From Dehalococcoidales bacterium (lineage in GTDB: Bacteria; Chloroflexota; Dehalococcoidia; Dehalococcoidales; UBA2162), in NCBI GenBank assembly GCA_016932435.1, contig JAFGCW010000048.1:47217-111216 (forward strand): 64,000 nt of DNA, given 5' to 3'. The translations under genes were made by a program, and so were the position numbers. The notes under the pieces were generated by a model. That model saw only the letters and a list, made by a program, of their open reading frames with translations. It did no database searches and had not been told where the DNA came from. Below are positions 44,415-53,282 of the stretch, piece by piece; the first letter of the stretch is position 1, and each line of letters begins with the position of its first letter.

Positions 44415-46046
44415 ATGCCAAAAGTAATCGACCTACTGAGAGAAGGAAGAACAGAAGAGGTATGGCAGATGTGTTGTGGTTTCATCGACCTCAGCATGGA
44501 TGAATTTATGAACATCCAGAATCGTCTGCTGTTGGAGCAAATCCAATTGCTTGGAAATTGTGAGTTAGGCAGAAGACTCATGAATGGTGATATTGCTGAT
44601 ACTGTGGAAGAATTCAGGCAAAATATGCCGATGACGACATATGCCGATTACAGTGATGACCTTAACGAAAAACGTGAGGATATCTTACCGGTGGAACCTG
44701 ATTTCTGGATGCAGACATCAGGCAGATCGGGAGAATATCCCTATAAATTGATACCGATCAACAAAAGACTTTGGGAAGAAGCTGGTAAGAATTTTTGCGC
44801 CATCGGACTCTTTTCTTGCTGCAATCACAAGGGAGAGGTCAATATTAAACCAGGTGACAAGCTATTGAATGCAGCTGCTCATTTACCCTACCTTACGGGT
44901 AATATTGCCTATAAACTAGTCGAGGAATTCGGACTTGAATTTCTTCCACCTTTATTAGAATCCAATTCTATGGATTTCGAGGAAAGAATCGATAATGGTC
45001 TCAAACTCGCATTATCAGAAGGGATGACAGGATTTTACGGCCTAGCCGGGGTACTTGTTGCGATAGGCGAGAAATTTAAGAATAGAATGGGAAACACTGA
45101 CCTGAGAAGCCTGATTTCGCAACCAAAGCTCCTTCCACGGTTGGTTCAAGGGAAACTGCTTAGTAAAATGGCAGGACGCTCGATGCTGCCCAAAGATTTA
45201 TGGTCGTTAAAACTCATTGTCTCCATGGGGACCGATTGTACAATATACAGAGATAAAATCACTGATCTATGGGGACGTGTTCCCCTGGAGGTTTATGGTA
45301 ACACCGAAAGCATAGTGCTCGCTACTCAAACGTGGGATTACAACGGTATGGTATTTTTCCCTAATCTCAACTTCCTGGAATTTGTTCCCGAAAAAGAATA
45401 CGTCAAGTGGCAACTCGACCATGATTATCAACCGAAAACAGTCCTCATGGATGAGGTAAAAGCCGGGGAAAATTATGAACTGGTAATTACTAATTTCCAT
45501 GGCGGCGCTATGGTCCGGTACAGGATCGGCGATATGATCAGGATTAATGAACTCAAGAATGAAAAGCTGAATATCGGTTTACCTCAGATAGCATTTGAGA
45601 GGAGAGCCGACGATCTGATTGATCTGGGATTCATGAGATTAACGGAAAGAGTGATTTGGCAAGCCATTGAAAATACTGGAATCCCCTATAAAGAATGGAC
45701 AGCACATAAAGAAATTGGGGAAAATGCCCAACTCCGCCTCTATCTTGAACCAAGTGATGGATACAAAATCGATGAAGAGGAATTTGGTAATAAAATTTAC
45801 GAACAGCTAAAACTTCTAGATGATGGTTTATATATTTATAAAGATTTGACTTCTCTGGAAGAACTGATTGATTTCAGACCGATAAAGGTGACACTCCTTC
45901 CTACGGGTACGTTTTCAAACTACAAGCGGATGAGTGTTGCCGAAGGAAAAGGGTTGGCTCTTTTGAAACCGCCACACATAAATCCGTCAGATAAAATTCT
46001 ATCAATATTAAGAGGTAGCGAAAAATCTGTAACTCATGATAATTAA
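44415..46046 (+). CDS. GH3 auxin-responsive-promoter family adenylating enzyme
   Basis: 543 residues of the ANL superfamily GH3 branch, known from plants where members conjugate jasmonate or auxin to amino acids. The ATP-binding SGRSGEYPYKLIP, the YGNTES adenine-pocket motif and YRIGDMIR (aspartate for the ribose) are present, followed by a short C-terminal domain. Bacterial homologues are not well characterised; acyl-adenylate formation is expected but the acid and the amine are unknown. I chose ATG 44415 because GGAG precedes it by about eight bases; the frame opens at TTG 44358 (19 more residues) without a ribosome site. Confidence 0.85.
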   Translation: MPKVIDLLREGRTEEVWQMCCGFIDLSMDEFMNIQNRLLLEQIQLLGNCELGRRLMNGDIADTVEEFRQNMPMTTYADYSDDLNEKREDILPVEPDFWMQTSGRSGEYPYKLIPINKRLWEEAGKNFCAIGLFSCCNHKGEVNIKPGDKLLNAAAHLPYLTGNIAYKLVEEFGLEFLPPLLESNSMDFEERIDNGLKLALSEGMTGFYGLAGVLVAIGEKFKNRMGNTDLRSLISQPKLLPRLVQGKLLSKMAGRSMLPKDLWSLKLIVSMGTDCTIYRDKITDLWGRVPLEVYGNTESIVLATQTWDYNGMVFFPNLNFLEFVPEKEYVKWQLDHDYQPKTVLMDEVKAGENYELVITNFHGGAMVRYRIGDMIRINELKNEKLNIGLPQIAFERRADDLIDLGFMRLTERVIWQAIENTGIPYKEWTAHKEIGENAQLRLYLEPSDGYKIDEEEFGNKIYEQLKLLDDGLYIYKDLTSLEELIDFRPIKVTLLPTGTFSNYKRMSVAEGKGLALLKPPHINPSDKILSILRGSEKSVTHDN

Positions 46047-46168
46047 AGAATTACTCTTATCGATGAAAAATATAGTTGGTGACTGAAAATTTCGCAGCAG
46101 GGCATAGGGCAAATTCTGTTATTTATACGGAATCCCTAAGACTGGGAACAGAACATATGAGGATTTAA

Positions 46169-48247
46169 ATGACGGCTCATTCTTTAGTAGCACTACTTGC
46201 ATTTATTGTATATTTCATATTATTTTTAGTCGTAGTATTAAATCGCCCTTGGCAGCGGCAGCATAAATTTTTTATTTTATATCTCGTGGCAGCGTCAGTA
46301 TGGGCAATAGGCGATTTTTTTCTCCGAGGTACCTACCTTACTGAGTATCTGAATCTGTTATTTCGATTAACAATTTGTTCATCGATGTGGTGGGCATTGC
46401 AACTATATTTGTTTTCCAGATCTTATCTAAATATGAAAGCCGGCCCAGGTTTATGGGTCGGCGCTTGTGGATTAGCATTATTAGCCATCCTTGCTATCAT
46501 GGGTTACGCTCCACCAGGTATCATTACCGAAGGAGACGTATTTGTCAGTCCTGTATATAACTGGTGGATAGTTACCTACGTTACTCCTTTAGTATTGCTG
46601 GTAGTTCTAGGTGGGTATTCCTTAATCAAGAAACTTAAAGTAGCAACTGATCCCCGAGAGAAAAATAGAATTGCTTATTTTCTAGCTGCTATAGGGATAA
46701 TAAGCATTTTCGGATTTTTTGGTATTACACCCCTCTCTGGTGGATATCCGATAACTCATATCGGTGGTTTTCTTTCAGCCTGTGTACTGGCGTACGCCAT
46801 TTTAACGCACGGATTAGTCAGTATTAATGCTGTTATGCGCCGGTTTTTAGGGTGGTCCTTATCGATTATTGCAGGCGTGTGCACCTACGCATTATTATTA
46901 TTTTCTTTACACCTTATATTTGATTTTGAATTACCATTTATTACGTTATCATTGTCTACTTTATCAGCACTCGCTGTGGTTTTACTCATTTATCGACTGC
47001 GTCCGACTCTTATCACAATGATCGATTCTATTTTCTTCAGAGATACCTACGCTTACCGACAGATATTACTCACCTTCGACAGAGAAATGAGTAACATTGT
47101 TAGCCTGAATGAACTCGCTGATAGAATGCTACCTGCTATTGCCACTGCTCTCGGCACATCACACGTATTGATATATTTTCAGGACGTTGGAACTGGAGAT
47201 TTCATTACCCAGTATTCGTATCCAACTAATAAAACCAGATCTGGTAATGGACTTATATTTGAATACGATAATCCGATCGTTAGCTGGCTCCAGAAAGAGA
47301 CAAATCCTCTCAATCTTAAGCAAATAGAAAATATCTCTCAATTCAATGGATTGTGGCACCGTGAGAAAAATTTATTGGCTGAATCTAATATCGAGTTCCT
47401 CTGTCCCATAAAAAGCCGGGGTGAACTTATTGGTATTCTTGCTCTCGAATCAAAGAGAAATAGTAAAATATACTCTCAGGATGATATCGAAATGATCACC
47501 AGTATGGCAGGAAAGGCTGGTGTGATAATTGAAAATGCCAGGATGTTTACAACCCTCCAGCAGAAGCAACAACAGGTACAACACCTGTTGAATGAAGCGA
47601 TTCAGGCGCAGGAAAATGAACGGCAAAGGATCTCAGCCGACCTCCATGATAGTGTAGCCCAGTGGTTAGCCGGTGCATCATATCAAACTCAAACAGTTGA
47701 AGCACTTTTACAGGATACTAATGGCGGTAATATTCGTGATCAATTATATCTGGTAGAAGAAACAATCGACAAAAGTCTTACCGAATTACGCAGGGTATTG
47801 GTCGATCTTCGGCCGCCGTCGCTAGACGAATTGGGTCTTAGTCACTCTCTCCATCAGAGTCTTATGTCAATATCATCGGATGGATTAGCGGGTAAATTCC
47901 ATGAGGAGGGGAATCATACACGACTAGACCCAAGCGTGGAAATCACCGTGTATCGCGTTGTTCAGGAGGCATTAAACAATATAAGAAAACATGCAGGAGC
48001 TACGAAAGTTGATCTGCACCTGAGTTATTATGATGATAATGTTATCGTTAAGATCAAGGACAATGGAATAGGTTTCGACCTTACAGATACCTTGAACAAC
48101 GCCATATCGGTAGGTAATCTTGGTTTACTTGGAATGAAACAGAGAGTGGATATGCTGGGTGGGAAATTCGAAATCCAGACACGCCAGGGAAAAGGTACTA
48201 CTATCACTATTACACTGCCACTACAGCCCCAAGTTGAGGAGAGTTAA
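46169..48247 (+). CDS. Multi-transmembrane sensor histidine kinase with GAF domain (NarL/DegS type)
   Basis: 692 residues. About eight transmembrane helices occupy residues 1-285, then a GAF-like domain (about 305-470), a HisKA_3 dimerisation domain with the phosphorylated His493 in ADLHDSVAQ, and a HATPase domain with NNIRKHAG, DNGIGFD and GLLGMKQRV. It would sense a membrane or small-molecule signal and pass phosphate to the receiver encoded next. The response regulator begins on the very next base after its stop codon. Confidence 0.93.
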   Translation: MTAHSLVALLAFIVYFILFLVVVLNRPWQRQHKFFILYLVAASVWAIGDFFLRGTYLTEYLNLLFRLTICSSMWWALQLYLFSRSYLNMKAGPGLWVGACGLALLAILAIMGYAPPGIITEGDVFVSPVYNWWIVTYVTPLVLLVVLGGYSLIKKLKVATDPREKNRIAYFLAAIGIISIFGFFGITPLSGGYPITHIGGFLSACVLAYAILTHGLVSINAVMRRFLGWSLSIIAGVCTYALLLFSLHLIFDFELPFITLSLSTLSALAVVLLIYRLRPTLITMIDSIFFRDTYAYRQILLTFDREMSNIVSLNELADRMLPAIATALGTSHVLIYFQDVGTGDFITQYSYPTNKTRSGNGLIFEYDNPIVSWLQKETNPLNLKQIENISQFNGLWHREKNLLAESNIEFLCPIKSRGELIGILALESKRNSKIYSQDDIEMITSMAGKAGVIIENARMFTTLQQKQQQVQHLLNEAIQAQENERQRISADLHDSVAQWLAGASYQTQTVEALLQDTNGGNIRDQLYLVEETIDKSLTELRRVLVDLRPPSLDELGLSHSLHQSLMSISSDGLAGKFHEEGNHTRLDPSVEITVYRVVQEALNNIRKHAGATKVDLHLSYYDDNVIVKIKDNGIGFDLTDTLNNAISVGNLGLLGMKQRVDMLGGKFEIQTRQGKGTTITITLPLQPQVEES

Positions 48248-48643
48248 ATGGAAACGATACGAATCCTCCTTGTTGATGACCATAGCGTAGTGCGTAGCGG
48301 TCTGGGACAAATGCTTGATCTGGAAGAAGATATCAAAGTGGTAGGGGAAGCGTCTAACTCTGAAGAAGCGCTACAAATGATTAATATTATCTCTCCTGAT
48401 ATTATCCTTATGGATATTAAAATGCCGGGAATGGATGGAGTCCGATTAACTAAAGAAATAAAAGAAAGACTTCCTTCCTGTAATATCATCATGTTTACCT
48501 TACATGGTGATTATCTTACTCAAGCAATGGAAGCCGGAGCGACCGGTTACCTGCTGAAAGATATCAAACGAGAGAACCTCGTACGGGCAATCAGACAAGT
48601 TCACGCAGGGCAGTTGGTAATCAGCGAAAACATCCAATCATAG
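48248..48643 (+). CDS. Response regulator receiver protein without an output domain
   Basis: 131 residues with a complete receiver: acidic pocket Asp10/Asp11, phospho-acceptor Asp56 in ILMDIKMPGMDG, the switch Thr in MFTLHGD and the conserved lysine in YLLKDI. NarL-type relatives continue with an LuxR-type helix-turn-helix; here the frame ends at ENIQS right after the receiver. No HTH remnant appears in any frame of the 294-base gap that follows. Either a stand-alone receiver or a truncated regulator. Confidence 0.9.
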   Translation: METIRILLVDDHSVVRSGLGQMLDLEEDIKVVGEASNSEEALQMINIISPDIILMDIKMPGMDGVRLTKEIKERLPSCNIIMFTLHGDYLTQAMEAGATGYLLKDIKRENLVRAIRQVHAGQLVISENIQS

Positions 48644-48937
48644 TATAGACCTATCTGTTCCTAAATCGATTGTTACTTAAACCAACTGCCCATGTCCTAA
48701 AGTTTAGGGTATTGAGTTCACACAACAATATGGCGCAAATAATAATCATCACAATTGTCACGTTGATATCATATTTCCTAGCTTATCCTCACATTAGGAA
48801 TAACAGATTGTCCGCTTTTCTGGACCAACACTTACTTGTTGAAGTGTGACTCGAGAATGAAGTAGAATACTGTTCACGAAAACTACTTGTTTCCCTGAGT
48901 GTTCATATTGGTATATTATCCAATTAGGAGAAACATA

Positions 48938-50161
48938 ATGAATAGATGTAATAGATGCCTGCTTCCGGAAGGAAAATTTAACGTCGTTCTCAATGCCAAC
49001 GGTATATGTAATTATTGTGAGTATTTTGAAAAGAAAAAAAAGACTGTTTTAGACTATGCTGACCGAGATAAGATATTAATCCGGAAACTCGAAAAGTATC
49101 AAGGGAAATTTGAATATGATGTCATTGTTGGCTTAAGCGGTGGAAAAGATAGTACCTATGTTCTTTATCAACTAGTAAACAAATACAAACTTAAAGTATT
49201 AGCCGTTACTTATGATCACGGGTTTTTAACTGATTATGCCAGAGAATCTATCAAAAATACTGTTAGCAAGCTCAAAATAGACCACTATTATTATCAGCCG
49301 AAGTGGGATATCTTCAGAAAGTTTTACAAGCTTACTTTCCGGAAACTGTTAGATCCCTGTATTGCCTGTGGACTCGGAGGTTATTTTCTGGCAATAAAAG
49401 CGTCTTATGAGAAACGTATACCTTTTTTTATTCACGGAAGAACACCTTTCCAAATGTACAGAAACTTTTATAAGAATAGCAAAGATATATTCTTACCTAT
49501 GATGAGGTTGAATTTAACAGAAAATTATCTGCCATTAAACATATACGGGTATTTCGCTCTGCTGAAAAAAGCTCCGGGAAAACTGATTCCTGATTTAATA
49601 TGGAAAGTTCGGAGCAATGCATCTGTGAGTCCCCCGGCTTACCGTTACGTGTATGGTATCATCAACCAATTTGTAAGAGAATACGTCGCACAGATGGCCG
49701 AGACTGAACAGGAAGCGAAAGAAATAATAGACGAATTTTTTGTTGATTCCACTAAACTTATGAGAGGATTCGTTCCAGAATTCCTTGCCTACTTTCTATT
49801 CGAAGAATACGACGAGGAAAATATAAAGATGACATTAGAAAAGGAACTGGACTGGAAGAGACCATCTAGTGATAACCTGTTGGGTCACCCCGATTGTGCG
49901 TTGCATGATGCAGCGGGATATATGTACAAGGCTCTTAATGATGTTGATGTCCTAGAACCAGATATTGCTGTAATGTTGAGATTTGGAAAAATCACCAGAG
50001 ACCAGGCAAACAAAGTAATACAAGCTAACCAGCCGTCTGAAGATAACCTAGAGAAATCAATAGATTCTGTATGCTCATTATGTGAATGCAGCAGAGAAGA
50101 TTTAAAGAACATACTTGTTACTCTTAAACAAGCGAATACTAGTAAATTCAGTTCTCGTTAA
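48938..50161 (+). CDS. N-acetyl sugar amidotransferase-like PP-loop enzyme (WbpG-like)
   Basis: 407 residues. Two N-terminal cysteine pairs (Cys4/Cys7, Cys24/Cys27) form a zinc knuckle, and the ATP-pyrophosphatase loop SGGKDS is at 67-72. This combination is that of WbpG/PseA-type enzymes that turn a sugar carboxylate into an amide in surface polysaccharides, using ammonia from HisH/HisF-like partners, which are not seen here. Location at the front of a WbpA/B/E/D-like set supports the call. TAGGAG before the ATG. Confidence 0.82.
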   Translation: MNRCNRCLLPEGKFNVVLNANGICNYCEYFEKKKKTVLDYADRDKILIRKLEKYQGKFEYDVIVGLSGGKDSTYVLYQLVNKYKLKVLAVTYDHGFLTDYARESIKNTVSKLKIDHYYYQPKWDIFRKFYKLTFRKLLDPCIACGLGGYFLAIKASYEKRIPFFIHGRTPFQMYRNFYKNSKDIFLPMMRLNLTENYLPLNIYGYFALLKKAPGKLIPDLIWKVRSNASVSPPAYRYVYGIINQFVREYVAQMAETEQEAKEIIDEFFVDSTKLMRGFVPEFLAYFLFEEYDEENIKMTLEKELDWKRPSSDNLLGHPDCALHDAAGYMYKALNDVDVLEPDIAVMLRFGKITRDQANKVIQANQPSEDNLEKSIDSVCSLCECSREDLKNILVTLKQANTSKFSSR

Positions 50162-50188
50162 AATTAATAGTGCAAATTGACTGCGTGC

Positions 50189-50404
50189 ATGAAGAAGTCC
50201 CCACTAAGATGGGTAACAATCCGGTTTTTGCTTGACCAAATCAATTATATCAGATGCTTCGAAACTGGTCTTGGTTTTTCCGACGGAGTTTTCGAAATGC
50301 TTCGGGCTGAGTCAGTCCTTAGGAATAAAATAAATATACAAGTCGGGAAAACTGATTATCATCTGTTGTTCAAAATGGCAGCAGAAAACAGAATACACGC
50401 TTAA
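50189..50404 (+). pseudogene. Possible short gene or gene remnant in the 483-base gap
   Basis: An open frame of 71 codons from ATG 50189 has protein-like composition (VFEMLRAESVLRNK, TDYHLLFKMAAENR) but no ribosome site and no family I recognise. It may be the tail of a decayed gene. The remaining part of the gap to 50644 holds the promoter region of the next gene. Confidence 0.25.
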
Positions 50405-50569
50405 ACACTTGTCACCCGTCGAAATAGATAATTAATGTAACATGGAACGTAGATCCGATATTCAATATTTCGGTGTATGTAGTCTTATATAGCAATATTT
50501 TCCAGTATCCGGCTCCACTAGAAAACCGGTCAGAAATGGCTTACTCAACCTGAAATGGTATCAGAATTA

Positions 50570-50647
50570 TGATATAATCGCTACCAATTGCGGTATCTTT
50601 GGTTATCAACAAAATATTCAGGATAACCGTATAATGAAAGTATAATG
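50570..50647 (+). promoter_or_regulatory. Double promoter with operator-like dyad before the aminotransferase gene
   Basis: An extended -10 (TGA-TATAAT, 50573-50578) and a second TATAAT (50630-50635) both point to the gene at 50645. Between them GGTTATC (50601-50607) and GATAACC (50622-50628) form a 7-bp perfect dyad overlapping where the -35 of the second promoter should be. The second -10 ends nine bases before the ATG. Confidence 0.5.
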
Positions 50648-51733
50648 ATCCCAATTGTATCAGTATCAATCGATGATGATATCCAAAAAGCTGTTACCCG
50701 GGTGTTGAAGTCCGGGCAGCTTGCCGAAGGGCCTGTAGTAAAAAACTTTGAGAGACTTTTCAGTGACTTCATAGGAACCCAGCATGCAGTTGCCGTTAAC
50801 AGCGGAACAGCGGCACTCCATGTGGCACTCCTCGCATCAGGGGTCGGTCCTGCCGACGAGGTTATCACCACTCCCTTTAGTTTTATCGCTTCAGCTAACT
50901 GCTGCCTGTACTGTGGTGCCATACCGGTGTTTGCTGATATCGACATCCGTACGTTTAATATCTCACCGGAAGCCATCGAGGAAAAAATTTCTTCCAAAAC
51001 AAAAGCAGTCATCGTCACACACCTTTACGGACAGCCCTGCAATATGGATGAAATTATGGCTATCTGTAAAAAACACGATCTTATTTTGATTGAAGATGCC
51101 TGCCAGGCACATGGAGCTGAATATAAAGGCCATAAAGCGGGTTCCTTTGGTATCGGCTGTTTTTCGTTCTATGCAACCAAGAATATGTTGACCGGCGAAG
51201 GTGGAATGATCACCACCAATGACGATTCAATTGCAGAGAAAGCTGCTGCAATAAGAAATCACGGACGTTGCGGCCAATACCTGCACGACATGCTGGGATA
51301 TAATTTCCGCATGACTGACATCGCAGCTGCTATCGGCATCGGTCAACTTCACCACCTGGTAGACAGAAATAGTAAACGTAATAATAACGCTACCTATTTG
51401 ACGGAGAGACTCAGTCAAATAAATGGACTTATACCCCCATACACAGCATCTGATAGAACACATGTTTTCCATCAGTACACTATCAGAGTTACAGAAGAGT
51501 TCGGATTATCCAGAGATGAACTCAAAGACTATCTTACAAATAATGAAATAGGTTCTTCGGTAATTTACCCGGTACCGATTTATAAACAGCCGTATTACAA
51601 GGAACTCGGTTACACCGATTCTCTTCCCATAAGTGAAAAAGCTGCGGATGAGGTTCTTTCAATCCCCGTTCACCCAGATCTGACAAACGAAGATTTACAA
51701 ATTATATTTCAGGGACTTGAAAATGCCAAATAA
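50645..51733 (+). CDS. DegT/DnrJ/EryC1 sugar aminotransferase (WbpE-like)
   Basis: PLP-dependent nucleotide-sugar aminotransferase of 362 residues with the PLP lysine Lys179 in [24 protein letters not shown] and EDACQAHGA. With the acetyltransferase and oxidoreductase that follow it fits the WbpE step, amination at C3 of a UDP-3-keto-GlcNAcA. No Shine-Dalgarno; probably near-leaderless. It overlaps the acetyltransferase gene by 11 bases. Confidence 0.88.
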   Translation: MIPIVSVSIDDDIQKAVTRVLKSGQLAEGPVVKNFERLFSDFIGTQHAVAVNSGTAALHVALLASGVGPADEVITTPFSFIASANCCLYCGAIPVFADIDIRTFNISPEAIEEKISSKTKAVIVTHLYGQPCNMDEIMAICKKHDLILIEDACQAHGAEYKGHKAGSFGIGCFSFYATKNMLTGEGGMITTNDDSIAEKAAAIRNHGRCGQYLHDMLGYNFRMTDIAAAIGIGQLHHLVDRNSKRNNNATYLTERLSQINGLIPPYTASDRTHVFHQYTIRVTEEFGLSRDELKDYLTNNEIGSSVIYPVPIYKQPYYKELGYTDSLPISEKAADEVLSIPVHPDLTNEDLQIIFQGLENAK

Positions 51734-52307
51734 TATTAAAAAATACGGTGAAGTCATTTTGGGGGAGAATGTTGTCCTGGGAGATAATATCACTCTGGGA
51801 CATAAAGATGAGGGTACACTCACCATAGGTGATAACTCTATAATTCGCTCCGGATCGATAATATATTCGGATGTCAGGATAGGCAGTAATTTCAGAACAG
51901 GCCATAATGTCCTGATACGTGAAAATACCAGGATTGGAGATAACGTCCTGATAGGCACCGCCACAGTGGTCGACGGCAATTGCGTGATCGGCAACAATCT
52001 CAATGCTCAAACCGGCGTCTATATCACCGCTTTTACAGAAATAGAAAACGATGTATTTTTGGGTCCTTGTTCGGTCACAACCAACGATAAATACATGCAG
52101 ATTGGTGCTGAACTCAAAGGTCCGATCATCAAAAGAGGAGCCAGGATAGGTGCTAATGCTACTATCTTGCCAGGTATCATAGTCGGCGAGGAAGCGGTGA
52201 TAGGTTCAGGCGCCGTTGTGGTCAAAGATGTTGAACCGAAGAGTGTTGTCGTTGGTAATCCGGCTAGAGTAATCAGAGACACTCCTCGGGAATTTCCTAT
52301 CGAATAA
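51723..52307 (+). CDS. Hexapeptide-repeat sugar N-acetyltransferase (WbpD-like)
   Basis: 194 residues of left-handed beta-helix (repeats such as IGENV..GDN and [24 protein letters not shown]) ending [12 protein letters not shown]. The context points to acetylation of the 3-amino group made by the preceding aminotransferase. ATG 51723 is preceded by GGGA; an in-frame TTG at 51717 is possible. Confidence 0.88.
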   Translation: MPNNIKKYGEVILGENVVLGDNITLGHKDEGTLTIGDNSIIRSGSIIYSDVRIGSNFRTGHNVLIRENTRIGDNVLIGTATVVDGNCVIGNNLNAQTGVYITAFTEIENDVFLGPCSVTTNDKYMQIGAELKGPIIKRGARIGANATILPGIIVGEEAVIGSGAVVVKDVEPKSVVVGNPARVIRDTPREFPIE

Positions 52308-52337
52308 ATCCGTGACGATATAAATCGGAGAGACGCA

Positions 52338-53282
52338 ATGAAAACACATTTACGAGCAGGCGTAATTGGTACAGGAGCAATGGGCAGCAACCATGCGAGG
52401 GTGTATTATGAGTCATCAAAATACGATCTGATCGGTGTTGCAGATGTTGATAGTGAACGGGCAAACACGATAGCACAAAACTATGAATGCAAAGCGTTTA
52501 ATCAATACGAAACTCTTCTGAAAGAAAAACTGGACGTGGTCAGTATAGTCGTACCGACGATTCTTCACAAAGAAGTAGCTTTAAGTGCCGTTAGTCTAGG
52601 AAGTAATATTCTCGTGGAGAAACCAATATCTGATACAATTCAAAATGCCGATGAGATGATAAAAGCTGCGCATGAGAAAGAAGTCCGGGTACTAGTGGGA
52701 CACATTGAACGCTTTAATCCCGCGATCATTAAACTTAAGGAATTAATCGATAGTAATTTACTCGGAGAAATTATATCTATTTCTGCGAAGAGAGTGGGTC
52801 CTTTTAATCCAAGAATAAGAGATGTCGGTATTATTCTGGACCTTGGGACCCATGACATAGATATTCTCTCTTATCTCTCCGGTAAAAAAGTAAAAGCGGT
52901 CTATGCGGTAGCCGGTAGTGCTATCCATACTCACGAAGACCATGCAATAATAACACTGACCTTCGAAGGTGGGAGTAACGGAGTTATAGAAACAAACTGG
53001 CTTACCCCTCACAAGATGAGAACACTAACGGTGGTAGGCTCAAACGGTATTGCAGAAGCAGATTACATTAATTCATCACTCCACCTCTTTGATAAAGAAT
53101 GGATAAGAGACGCAAAAATTGAAAAACATGAACCCTTGAAACTAGAAATTGAACACTTTGCAGAATGTATTATTGAAAATAAAGAACCACTCATAACTGG
53201 TGAAGATGGAAGAACCATTCTTGGAATCGCCCTTAAAGCGATGGAATCCGCACAAACAGGAAAGGTATACCCATTATCATGA
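52338..53282 (+). CDS. Gfo/Idh/MocA family oxidoreductase (WbpB-like)
   Basis: 314 residues with the NAD-binding fold GVIGTGAMGSNHAR at the start, the catalytic-loop lysine in VEKPIS and GHIERFNPAI, a C-terminal alpha/beta domain and DLGTHDIDIL. In the Wbp route this enzyme oxidises C3 of UDP-GlcNAcA. Its stop overlaps the next gene's start by 4 bases. Confidence 0.88.
   Translation: MKTHLRAGVIGTGAMGSNHARVYYESSKYDLIGVADVDSERANTIAQNYECKAFNQYETLLKEKLDVVSIVVPTILHKEVALSAVSLGSNILVEKPISDTIQNADEMIKAAHEKEVRVLVGHIERFNPAIIKLKELIDSNLLGEIISISAKRVGPFNPRIRDVGIILDLGTHDIDILSYLSGKKVKAVYAVAGSAIHTHEDHAIITLTFEGGSNGVIETNWLTPHKMRTLTVVGSNGIAEADYINSSLHLFDKEWIRDAKIEKHEPLKLEIEHFAECIIENKEPLITGEDGRTILGIALKAMESAQTGKVYPLS

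Noticed and set aside
48644..48937. Search for a displaced LuxR-type HTH after the receiver gene
   Set aside because: None of the frames shows the helix-turn-helix signature; the region appears non-coding.
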